NCBI GenBank assembly: GCA_903898335.1
Contig: CAIUEV010000063.1
Coordinates: 1 to 5,018 of the forward strand
Source of the DNA: an uncultured bacterium
GTDB lineage: Bacteria; Patescibacteriota; Minisyncoccia; CAIUEV01
Direction: 5' to 3'
Length of the DNA stretch: 5,018 nucleotides
Shown here: in pieces, positions 1 through 5,018 of the stretch
Layout: each line of letters begins with the position of its first letter
Numbering within the stretch: the first letter of the stretch is position 1
Notes under the pieces: model-generated
The model's database searches: none
Seen by the model: the letters and a program-made list of their open reading frames with translations, nothing else
What the model was told of the DNA's origin: nothing
Made by a program: the position numbers and the translations under genes

Positions 1-35
1 AAACCGAAAAGAAAAATTGTTTTTAAGCTGTTCAT
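1..35 (-). CDS. 5' end of a downstream gene, possibly HtpX-like (partial)
   Basis: An ATG lies 9 bases after the dnaX stop and opens a frame reading MNSLKTIFLFG before the window ends. A short polar start followed by hydrophobic residues suggests an N-terminal membrane segment. The pattern resembles the first residues of HtpX-type M48 membrane zinc proteases (M-N-x-L/I-K-T then a hydrophobic helix), but 11 residues cannot establish the family. The zinc-binding HEXXH motif would lie outside the window. The tight spacing suggests translation in the same unit as dnaX. No Shine-Dalgarno motif is visible in the AT-only gap. Confidence 0.4.
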   Translation of the reverse strand, partial: MNSLKTIFLFG

Positions 36-44
36 ATTTTTAAA

Positions 45-1715
45 TTATAAATTAAGCAGATTTTTAACCTGATCAACCAATTCTTCCTTTTTGGCAGACT
101 CGACTTTAACGGCCTTATCTTCCAGCACGCAAATTTTTTCTAATCCGGTGGCCGTCTTCAATTCGGTACAAAATATCGTTCTGTTTTTAGCCTCGTTAAG
201 CTTTTCCTGGTGAAATTTAAACGGTGTTGAGATAATTAAAGTTTCATCTTCTATTTTTACCGGACTGCAAACCTTTAGAATTGATAGAAGGGCCGGTTGC
301 AGCTCTTTCATCCTTTCCAATATTTTTGGCCAACTGTCGATGACGGCATTCAGGTCGGTAATTTTTACTTCTTTGTCTTTTTGCTCAGGAGAATTTTCTT
401 CTTCCTCTTTATTTTTTTTATCAATGCTAGCTTCAGAATCATTTCCGGTGATTTTTAAATCCGCTTCATTCTTTTTCAAAGAAGGCTTCTTTTCCGAGTT
501 TTTCTTAAGTGATTTTTCATCTGAAATATCGGGTTTACTAGCATAAGCTACTTTATTTTTCGGTAAATTATTCTTTGTTTCGGAATCTTTATTCGAATTG
601 GAATTTGGAATTTCTTTAGGGGAGCAAAATTCAATGACCAATAATTCCAACGGCAAAGCCGGGAGACTGGAGTTCTTAATCAAGGGTTGAGATTGAAGTA
701 TCTTCATCATTAAGTTGGAAAGTTCAGAAATGCCAATCTTTTTTGAAAGATTCTTCATTTTCTCTATCTCGCCTTCGCTGATTTCCAACATTAACAGCTT
801 TTCTCCCTCTGAATTTATTTTTAACAAAAGGATTTTTCTCAATTTTTCCAAGAGACGGTGAGACAAAAGAAAGGGCTCGATACCTTGATTAACCAGGAGA
901 TCAAAAGCCAAAAGGGCCTCGCCGGTTTTTTTCTGAAAAAGATTGTCTAGAAAAGTGTTCTCGTCTTCTTTGTTGGCAATTCTGAGAGCTGACAAAACTT
1001 CTTCTTTGGTTATTTTTTTATCGCCGGCGGAAGCGATTTGAGCAAAAATACTTTCCGCATCGCGCATACCTCCGTCAGCCGCCTCCGCTACCAAATTCAA
1101 GCTTTCTTCCTCCACTTCCAGATTCTCTTCTTCAGCTATTCTTTTTAATTTTGAAATTATTTCCTCTTTCTTAAAAAGACGAAAAAAATAGCTTTGACAG
1201 CGAGAAACAACCGTCGGCGGAACTTTGGAGTATTCGGTGGTGGCCAAAATAAAAATTGCGTGAGCGGGCGGTTCTTCCAGCGTCTTCAGAAGAGCGTTAA
1301 AAGCTCCTTTGCTGAGCATATGGACTTCATCTATAATAAAAATTCGGTATTTTAAATTGGTCGGAGCCAGATTTATATTCTCGGTTATTTGGCGAATATT
1401 GTCTACTCCGGTGTAGGAAGCGGCATCGATTTCCACCAAATCCAAGGTTTGTCCGGATTCAATCAATTTACAGTTTGAACAGGTACCGCAAGGTTCAACG
1501 CCCCCTCTCTTCTTAAACGAAGTCAAGCAATTCAACGATTTGGCGAAAATTCTGGCTGTGGTTGTTTTTCCGGTTCCTCTCGGTCCGGTAAAAAGGTAGG
1601 CTTGGTTTATCCTATCTTCCGCTATTGATTTCTCTAAAATTTTTCGGATTTCTTTTTGACCAATTAAATCGGCAAATTTTTTCGGTCGATAAACCCGATA
1701 AAAAGTCGTAACCAT
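45..1715 (-). CDS. dnaX: DNA polymerase III subunit tau/gamma (DnaX)
   Basis: DnaX is the ATPase subunit of the clamp loader, which opens the beta sliding clamp and loads it onto primed DNA; the tau form also ties the polymerase core to the replisome. The 556-residue length is close to that of Gram-positive DnaX. Visible in order: the YRPKKFADLIGQ start typical of the family; Walker A GPRGTGKT at 44-51; a zinc module with C63, C76, C79 and C82; Walker B IFIIDEVHML around 125-134; sensor 1 LATT at 157-160; the SRC arginine-finger motif at 171-173; sensor 2 GMRDA at 216-220; the clamp-loader collar at about 235-365; a Lys/Glu/Ser-rich linker at about 366-452; and a C-terminal domain at about 453-556. 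All key ATPase residues are present, so it should be active. The ATG start is supported by the conserved N-terminus, although no Shine-Dalgarno site precedes it. It begins 44 bases after the TPR gene. A slippery A8 run lies in the linker. Confidence 0.97.
   Translation of the reverse strand: MVTTFYRVYRPKKFADLIGQKEIRKILEKSIAEDRINQAYLFTGPRGTGKTTTARIFAKSLNCLTSFKKRGGVEPCGTCSNCKLIESGQTLDLVEIDAASYTGVDNIRQITENINLAPTNLKYRIFIIDEVHMLSKGAFNALLKTLEEPPAHAIFILATTEYSKVPPTVVSRCQSYFFRLFKKEEIISKLKRIAEEENLEVEEESLNLVAEAADGGMRDAESIFAQIASAGDKKITKEEVLSALRIANKEDENTFLDNLFQKKTGEALLAFDLLVNQGIEPFLLSHRLLEKLRKILLLKINSEGEKLLMLEISEGEIEKMKNLSKKIGISELSNLMMKILQSQPLIKNSSLPALPLELLVIEFCSPKEIPNSNSNKDSETKNNLPKNKVAYASKPDISDEKSLKKNSEKKPSLKKNEADLKITGNDSEASIDKKNKEEEENSPEQKDKEVKITDLNAVIDSWPKILERMKELQPALLSILKVCSPVKIEDETLIISTPFKFHQEKLNEAKNRTIFCTELKTATGLEKICVLEDKAVKVESAKKEELVDQVKNLLNL
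409..419 (-). promoter_or_regulatory. Candidate slippery site in dnaX (A8 run with adjacent out-of-frame stop)
   Basis: In the dnaX linker the codons GAT AAA AAA AAT AAA (residues 432-436) contain eight consecutive A (plus-strand T at 412-419). The heptamer A AAA AAT is in the right phase for -1 slippage. The next codon in the -1 frame is TAA (411-409), giving a product of about 435 residues that keeps the ATPase and collar domains and loses the C-terminal domain. Polymerase insertion of one A would reach the same stop; loss of one A would reach a stop after about 15 codons. E. coli and Thermus make gamma from dnaX by ribosomal and transcriptional slippage respectively. I see no clear downstream stem-loop or upstream Shine-Dalgarno stimulator, and A-runs are common in Lys-rich AT-rich genes, so function is inferred only. 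Confidence 0.35.
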
Positions 1716-1759
1716 AAAGCAAAATGGTTTAAAAATAATTTTATATCTCTCTCCGGCGT

Positions 1760-2614
1760 CTAGTCTTTGTTTTCGTTTTTCTCTATTCTTTTAAGTTCTT
1801 CCTTGGCCTTGATGTTCATTCTGTCCAGTTTCAGAACTTCATAAAAAGCATTTTTAGCATCGTCCCAATTTTTCTGATTGCAGTATAATCTCCCTAATTG
1901 CAGAAACAAATTAACATTTTTCGGCTCCCTTACTATGCTCTGAATTAACATAGCTTCCTTTTTTTTCCAATATTCCTTCTTTTCATTTTGAATTTCGTCA
2001 GCGGTAAAAGTTTTTTTAACTATTTCTTGTACGGGTATTTTGTCTTTGTGAAAAGAAAATCTGAATTTCAGAGGCTTTCGTATTCTTTCGGCGATTTTCG
2101 GCTTTGGCTCGGTCTCCGGTCTTTTATTTTCGAAATTTAACTCCTTGGCTGTTTTTTTAACCTCATCGGTTGATATAACAGTCGGGGGATTTGCCGTATT
2201 TTGATTATTCGGTTCGGAAATGTTTTCCGATTTTTCTTGGCTTTCTGTCGATTCGGACAAGGAATCGGCTGAAAAATTTTCAGAGGAGTTATTGTTTTCT
2301 TCGGAAACATTTCTTGATTCCGGCTGTCTTTCTTCGACGCGATCACCTAAGCTCATTTCAATATTGTTTTTTTTCTCTCTGACGTTTTTGATTGAGTCTT
2401 TCAGCTTGTCGTCAATGCGCAAAACAAAAGCTCTAAGTACTTTTAGAAGCCCTTCGCCCTTACCCAAGAGAATTTGCCACCACCGTTTTTTTTCCTCTTT
2501 GACGTGCTCATCGGACAGGGTCGGAACTTCACCCAAGTGTCTTACCAGAATGAATACAACCACCCCGAGAGCCACTAAGATCAAAAAAGGGAAGAGGATA
2601 TTATAGACAGTCAT
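1760..2614 (-). CDS. Membrane-anchored TPR protein, function unknown
   Basis: This is a 284-residue protein that I cannot assign to a named family. Residues 4-24 form one strongly hydrophobic helix followed by R25, so it is probably anchored in the membrane by its N-terminus. Residues about 31-85 are charged and likely helical. Residues about 95-175 are a Ser/Asn/Glu/Pro-rich, probably disordered linker. Residues about 218-277 read as tetratricopeptide helices, with the LFLQLGRLYCNQKNWDDAKNAF pattern split around G241, Y244, A253 and F257; such repeats usually bind partner proteins. The frame extends back to an ATG at 2662, but that start lies inside tRNA-Arg, so I chose the ATG at 2612-2614, directly before the hydrophobic helix. 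It sits 18 bases after the tRNA and 44 bases before dnaX, probably co-transcribed. No enzyme motif is visible. Confidence 0.85.
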   Translation of the reverse strand: MTVYNILFPFLILVALGVVVFILVRHLGEVPTLSDEHVKEEKKRWWQILLGKGEGLLKVLRAFVLRIDDKLKDSIKNVREKKNNIEMSLGDRVEERQPESRNVSEENNNSSENFSADSLSESTESQEKSENISEPNNQNTANPPTVISTDEVKKTAKELNFENKRPETEPKPKIAERIRKPLKFRFSFHKDKIPVQEIVKKTFTADEIQNEKKEYWKKKEAMLIQSIVREPKNVNLFLQLGRLYCNQKNWDDAKNAFYEVLKLDRMNIKAKEELKRIEKNENKD

Positions 2615-2632
2615 AAGGCTTTTGCTTTTTAA

Positions 2633-2709
2633 TGGTGCGTCCGGAAGGACTCGAACCCTCAACCTCTTGGTCCGAAGCCAAGCGCTCTATCCAGTTGAGC
2701 TACGAACGC
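2633..2709 (-). tRNA. tRNA-Arg, anticodon UCG, CCA encoded
   Basis: A complete 77-base cloverleaf. The acceptor stem GCGTTCG/CGGACGC pairs over seven positions with one G-U. The D arm is GCTC/GAGC. The anticodon stem CTTGG/CCAAG encloses the seven-base loop CTTCGGA, so the anticodon is TCG (reads CGA and probably other CGN codons after modification). The T arm GAGGG/CCTTC encloses TTCGAGT. The discriminator is A and the 3' CCA is encoded. It lies 75 bases after tRNA-Ile and 18 bases before the start of the TPR gene on the same strand. Confidence 0.96.
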
Positions 2710-2727
2710 ATTTTTGTTAATGCTTTG

Positions 2728-2896
2728 ATTAATGACAAAACCTATTTAAAGTACAAACCTCCTCACGAATTGCCAATTATCCGGTGGGCATACTAGGATT
2801 TGAACCTAGGACCTCGTCATTATCAGTGACGCGCTCTAACCAACTGAGCTATATGCCCAAACCCGAAACCCTTTAAGAGGCTTCGGTGTCATTAAT
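2728..2896. repeat. 10-bp inverted repeat bracketing tRNA-Ile
   Basis: ATTAATGACA at 2728-2737 and its exact reverse complement TGTCATTAAT at 2887-2896 flank tRNA-Ile, 149 bases apart. The right arm starts directly after the rplS stop codon. In a transcript running rplS to tRNA-Arg the arms could pair into a stem that holds tRNA-Ile in its loop, similar in layout to processing stalks around rRNA precursors. The arms are AT-rich and short and do not extend beyond ten pairs without mismatches, so chance is possible. Confidence 0.35.
2785..2858 (-). tRNA. tRNA-Ile, anticodon GAU, CCA not encoded
   Basis: A complete 74-base cloverleaf. The acceptor stem GGGCATA/TATGCCC is perfect. The D arm is GCTC/GAGC. 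The anticodon stem CGTCA/TGACG encloses the loop CTGATAA, giving anticodon GAT, which reads AUC and AUU. The T arm CTAGG/CCTAG encloses TTCAAAT. After the discriminator A the DNA reads CCG rather than CCA, so the 3' end must be completed by the CCA-adding enzyme. It lies 38 bases after the rplS stop codon on the same strand. Confidence 0.97.
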
Positions 2897-3355
2897 TTAT
2901 GCTTGAGGCTCTTCTTTGTTCTCCGCTTCCTTGATCTTGGCTTCCTCTTTGGCCTTTTTCTCCTCCGCCTTTAAACGAACATTCTCCTCTCGGATAGCGG
3001 CTGTAGCGACCATGTCTTCTTTCAATTTTATTCTTCTGTCCTTGCTGCGTCTCAAGAAATAGAGTTTGGCTCTTCTGACTTTTTGGCGTTTAACCACCTC
3101 CATTTTTTCTGTTAAAGGAGAATATAAAGGAATTACCAACTCAACGGCTACTCCCATGGTAACCCGCCTCAAGGTAATCGAACCACCCGGCTCAAAGCCG
3201 TGTTTATGAGCGATAATCTCACCTTCGATTATTTGGACTCTCTCCTTGCTACCTTCTTTTACTCGACGATGGACCCTGACGACATCACCGATTTTAAACT
3301 GGGGAAATTTTATAGCCGTCAGCTTTTCCTTCGTTTCGATATGGATCTTCTGCAT
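2897..3355 (-). CDS. rplS: 50S ribosomal protein L19
   Basis: L19 is a large-subunit ribosomal protein that sits at the interface with the small subunit. The 152-residue product matches the family core from about residue 18 to 112: FKIGDVVRVHRRVKEGSKERVQ, then EGEIIAHKHG, the SITLRRVTMGVAVELVIPLYSP strand region, and the diagnostic VRRAKLYFLR near 93-102. The usual length is about 115 residues. The extra 35-40 residues form a C-terminal tail rich in Lys, Glu and Ala (about 115-152), likely helical, a tail type I associate with CPR-like bacteria. The frame extends back to 3418, but homology and the MQKIH start support the ATG at 3353-3355. No Shine-Dalgarno site is visible. It heads the minus-strand run with the two tRNAs. 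Confidence 0.95.
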   Translation of the reverse strand: MQKIHIETKEKLTAIKFPQFKIGDVVRVHRRVKEGSKERVQIIEGEIIAHKHGFEPGGSITLRRVTMGVAVELVIPLYSPLTEKMEVVKRQKVRRAKLYFLRRSKDRRIKLKEDMVATAAIREENVRLKAEEKKAKEEAKIKEAENKEEPQA

Positions 3356-3400
3356 TGTGCGATTCTTAGTTTTAAATTTAGATATATTCTTTCTAAAATA

Positions 3401-3406
3401 ATTATA
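3401..3406 (-). promoter_or_regulatory. Candidate -10 box for the rplS unit
   Basis: On the minus strand TATAAT occurs 45 bases before the rplS start codon, a perfect match to the -10 consensus. No good -35 hexamer sits at 16-18 bases upstream; TTGCAA lies too close. The surrounding DNA is very AT-rich, so a chance match is likely enough that the confidence is low. It would place transcription start about 35-40 bases before the rplS ATG. Confidence 0.3.
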
Positions 3407-3443
3407 TAAGATTTGCAATAATTTCGCTCTCGATAAGAAAAAT

Positions 3444-3473
3444 TTGGATTTTTCAATAAAACAAGAATAAAAT
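3444..3473 (+). promoter_or_regulatory. Candidate promoter for the Asp-box lipoprotein
   Basis: TTGGAT at 3444-3449 and TAAAAT at 3468-3473, with an 18-base spacer, resemble -35 and -10 boxes. The start codon follows about 80 bases later. The spacer region 3356-3552 between two divergent genes must hold promoters for both, which supports looking here, but both boxes are imperfect and the region is AT-rich. Confidence 0.3.
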
Positions 3474-3552
3474 AAATTCGATCTTCGGTTTAATTATTTT
3501 TTATTAGAAAAAACTTTTTTCAGTCTAATTTTTTAATTTAAAAAAAGCAAAA

Positions 3553-4005
3553 ATGTTTAGCTTTTTGCGTTTGTTCGCCGTCGCTCCTTTGGCAATATTG
3601 CCATTTTCTCTACCGAGTTGCTCTTATCAAAAGGGAGATGGCGGAATTTACAAAACCGTCAATGAAGGCCGGGAATGGACTCAAAGTACCAAAATTGAAG
3701 GCGAAGAGAAGAAAAACCTGAGTACTGCCAACACAATAGATTTGGTTTCCGATCCAAACAACCCGGATGTTGTTTTCTGGATAGTCGAAGGTCAAGGTTT
3801 ATTTGTCAGTAATAATTTTGGCGAAAGCTGGAAAAGAATAATTCCGGAAACGGCGACCGTTTATTCGATTGCTCCGGAAAGGAGAGAAAAAGGGGTTTTC
3901 TATCTGTCGGCTCAACTGGGTAATCGCAGTAAAATTTTAAAAACTGAAAACGGAGGGACCGATTGGCTCGTATGCTCCGTGAAATGGCTGCGAAGTATAA
4001 AGTAG
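3553..4005 (+). CDS. Asp-box (BNR/sortilin-like) lipoprotein, cut off after about residue 138
   Basis: The N-terminus has a hydrophobic signal segment (residues 5-20) ending in LPSC with Cys23, a somewhat atypical lipobox, so the protein is probably exported and lipid-anchored. The rest is a repeat protein with Asp-box-like turns of the form S/T-x-N-x-G-x-x-W: TVNEGREW at 35-42, SNNFGESW at 86-93 and TENGGTDW at 131-138, with the inter-repeat phrase [10 protein letters not shown] at 66-75. Such repeats build beta-propellers seen in YCF48-like, VPS10-like and photosystem-stability-like proteins. The normal protein should have many more repeats, commonly giving well over 300 residues. Homology ends at W138 (3964-3966). 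The last 12 residues, up to the TAG at 4003-4005, are an out-of-frame reading of the neighbouring oxidoreductase and not native. The A-rich leader has no Shine-Dalgarno site. Exact function is unknown. Confidence 0.8.
   Translation: MFSFLRLFAVAPLAILPFSLPSCSYQKGDGGIYKTVNEGREWTQSTKIEGEEKKNLSTANTIDLVSDPNNPDVVFWIVEGQGLFVSNNFGESWKRIIPETATVYSIAPERREKGVFYLSAQLGNRSKILKTENGGTDWLVCSVKWLRSIK
3960..3972. other. Junction between two unrelated sequence blocks (probable chimera)
   Basis: To the left, the Asp-box lipoprotein is intact up to the codons GAT TGG (D137, W138; 3961-3966). To the right, the oxidoreductase is intact from GCT CGT ATG (3966-3974) in a different frame, whose own frame meets a stop upstream at 3945-3947. 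Base composition rises at the same place. The break can be placed at about 3965, with an overlap of at most a few bases between the two sources. No direct repeat, insertion-sequence end or tRNA marks the spot. Confidence 0.8.
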
Positions 4006-4946
4006 CGACTCAGATGGGAAATCAAGGCCATTGTATGGATGGGTATCGTCGCCTGTGTGAATACATTCAGGCAGGCCTTATTGGCAAGGTGACGGAAACC
4101 TATAGCTGGACGAACCGTGCCAATGGCGGCATCGGCCCCAGACCCCCTGTGGAACCCGCACCCGAGGGAATGCATTGGGACGAATATATCGGGCCTGCAC
4201 CCTACAGGGATTTCCACGGCGATATTCATCCTCATGAATGGCACGGCTGGTATGATTTTGGTAACGGCTCCATCGGTAATATGGGCTGCCATGTCCTCGA
4301 CGGTGTGTTCTGGGCATTGAAAGTTGAACATCCAGAAAGTATTGAGATGGAAGAAGTGCGAGGGGGAACTGATGAGCGTTACCCGACCGGCAGCCGCATT
4401 CGTTGGGATATTCCTGCCCGCGGAGATATGCCTGCTGTCAAGGCCTACTGGTATGAAGGCCTGAAAAAAGACGCCAAACGGGAACCGCAAGGAGCCCTTC
4501 ACGCAGCCGTTGGAGAGGATCGCAATTTTCCTCCTCTGGTACTGGAATTGCGCGAAAAATATCCGGATGAGGAGCTCGATCGCGGCGATAGCGGTACCCT
4601 TTATGTTGGCGATAAAGGCGTTATTTTTACCAAGACCTATGGCGATGAAATGCATATCCTACCCCGGGAGAAAATGAAAGCAACCCCGGCACCCCCGAAA
4701 ACTTTGCCTCGACCGAAGGACGTCTTTACGGACTTTATGGATGCCGTCAAGGCAGGCAAAACGGAAACGGCGGTCAGCTTTGAATATGGAACCCGTCTTA
4801 CGGAGTTCACTATTTTGGGTAACCTTGCACAAAAAGCGGGTGCTGGCAACAAAGTCCAATGGGATGGGAAGAATATGAAGGTGACCAACATTCCGGCATT
4901 GAATGCCTGGGTTAAACGCGAATACCGTAAAGGCTGGCAAATCTAA
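3963..4946 (+). CDS. Gfo/Idh/MocA-family oxidoreductase, N-terminally truncated
   Basis: Members are NAD(P)-dependent sugar or cyclitol dehydrogenases, and many in this branch are exported. The remaining 327 residues begin in the middle of the protein. Visible are the MGNQGH motif at 18-23, [15 protein letters not shown] at 38-52, [10 protein letters not shown] at 76-85, W93-HGWYDFGNG, the GNMGCHVLD motif at 105-113 followed by FWAL, and a family-typical C-terminus REYRKGW. The missing part, about 130-170 residues, should hold the signal peptide, the GxGxxG nucleotide-binding Rossmann fold and the EKP catalytic lysine motif. The TTG at 3963 is not a native start, and the frame is closed upstream by a stop at 3945-3947. 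The family usually has Asp four residues before the conserved His; here that position is N106 (with H110). The substrate cannot be told. Base composition differs from all genes to the left. As it stands, the fragment would not be functional. Confidence 0.92.
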   Translation: MARMLREMAAKYKVATQMGNQGHCMDGYRRLCEYIQAGLIGKVTETYSWTNRANGGIGPRPPVEPAPEGMHWDEYIGPAPYRDFHGDIHPHEWHGWYDFGNGSIGNMGCHVLDGVFWALKVEHPESIEMEEVRGGTDERYPTGSRIRWDIPARGDMPAVKAYWYEGLKKDAKREPQGALHAAVGEDRNFPPLVLELREKYPDEELDRGDSGTLYVGDKGVIFTKTYGDEMHILPREKMKATPAPPKTLPRPKDVFTDFMDAVKAGKTETAVSFEYGTRLTEFTILGNLAQKAGAGNKVQWDGKNMKVTNIPALNAWVKREYRKGWQI

Positions 4947-4960
4947 TTTGTAGTATGCGC

Positions 4961-4988
4961 AATCCCTGCCGAATTTGCGGCAGGGATT
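4961..4988 (+). terminator. Hairpin after the oxidoreductase, likely terminator
   Basis: AATCCCTGCCG at 4961-4971 pairs perfectly over 11 bases with CGGCAGGGATT at 4978-4988, with a six-base loop. It begins 14 bases after the stop codon. No T-run follows, so it is not a classic intrinsic terminator; it could end transcription by itself, protect the mRNA 3' end, or be a dispersed palindromic element. From 4989 to the window end I see nothing further. Confidence 0.5.
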
Positions 4989-5018
4989 CGTTAACTGCTA
5001 TTGGGTGATCAGAGTTAG

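Noticed and set aside
2615..2662. Upstream ATG extending the TPR protein by 16 residues
   Set aside because: The extension would be translated from within tRNA-Arg; the ATG at 2614 sits directly before the membrane helix.
2758..2766. GAGGAGG on the minus strand between the tRNAs, resembling a strong Shine-Dalgarno site
   Set aside because: No start codon with a plausible frame follows at proper spacing; the only nearby TTG gives an eight-codon frame.
2872..2889. Possible terminator between rplS and tRNA-Ile
   Set aside because: The pairing is interrupted and no T-run follows on the minus strand before the tRNA begins.
3356..3418. Upstream ATG extending L19 by 21 residues
   Set aside because: The extra residues match no L19 feature and fall in the AT-rich promoter region; the MQKIH start fits the family length.
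3503..3529. ATTAGA/TCTAAT hairpin with A/T inner pairs in the divergent spacer
   Set aside because: It has only weak A-T pairs with a bulge in a very AT-rich region, and no gene ends there, so a terminator or operator cannot be supported.
3912..4655. Long minus-strand open frame of 247 codons opposite the oxidoreductase
   Set aside because: It is a mirror frame of a clearly conserved plus-strand gene, crosses the junction, and shows no recognisable motifs.
3553..4946. A natural fusion of the Asp-box lipoprotein with the oxidoreductase
   Set aside because: The two parts are in different frames: the lipoprotein frame ends at 4003-4005, and the oxidoreductase frame is closed upstream at 3945-3947. 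Each part lacks essential domains.
1..5018. CRISPR arrays, insertion sequences, phage or defence genes
   Set aside because: I found no regularly spaced repeats, terminal inverted repeats, transposase or integrase motifs, or defence domains on either strand.

Overview
The window looks like two unrelated pieces of DNA joined inside a gene at about position 3965. The left piece (1 to about 3965) is AT-rich. It carries a compact run of housekeeping genes typical of a small-genome bacterium, most likely of the Patescibacteria/CPR type. This lineage call is inferred from gene style: a charged C-terminal tail on L19, a short Asp-box lipoprotein, and starts without Shine-Dalgarno sites. The right piece (about 3965 to 5018) is clearly GC-richer, with hand-counted lines of 52-58% G+C against roughly 33-45% in most left lines. 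It holds the C-terminal part of a Gfo/Idh/MocA oxidoreductase of a kind expanded in Planctomycetes, Verrucomicrobia and Lentisphaerae.

Layout of the left block. Everything on the minus strand reads in one direction: ribosomal protein L19 (rplS), tRNA-Ile(GAU), tRNA-Arg(UCG), a membrane-anchored TPR protein of unknown function, dnaX (DNA polymerase III tau/gamma), then the first codons of another gene that runs off the left edge. Gaps are short and no convincing terminator lies between them, so they may be one transcription unit in which the tRNAs are cut out of an mRNA. A 197-base AT-rich divergent spacer (3356-3552) separates rplS from a plus-strand lipoprotein with Asp-box (BNR/sortilin-like) repeats.

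At about 3965 the lipoprotein coding sequence stops in the middle of its third Asp-box. The next bases are, in another reading frame, the middle of the oxidoreductase, which lacks its signal peptide, Rossmann NAD-binding domain and EKP motif. The oxidoreductase then runs to a normal C-terminus, followed by a perfect 11-bp hairpin. A chimeric metagenomic assembly or chimeric clone/read explains this best; a true recombination is possible but less likely.

I see no new defence, mobile or biosynthetic system. The points most worth checking are the junction, an A8 slippery run in dnaX that would give a gamma-like short product, and the tRNA/mRNA co-transcript layout, including a 10-bp inverted repeat around tRNA-Ile.
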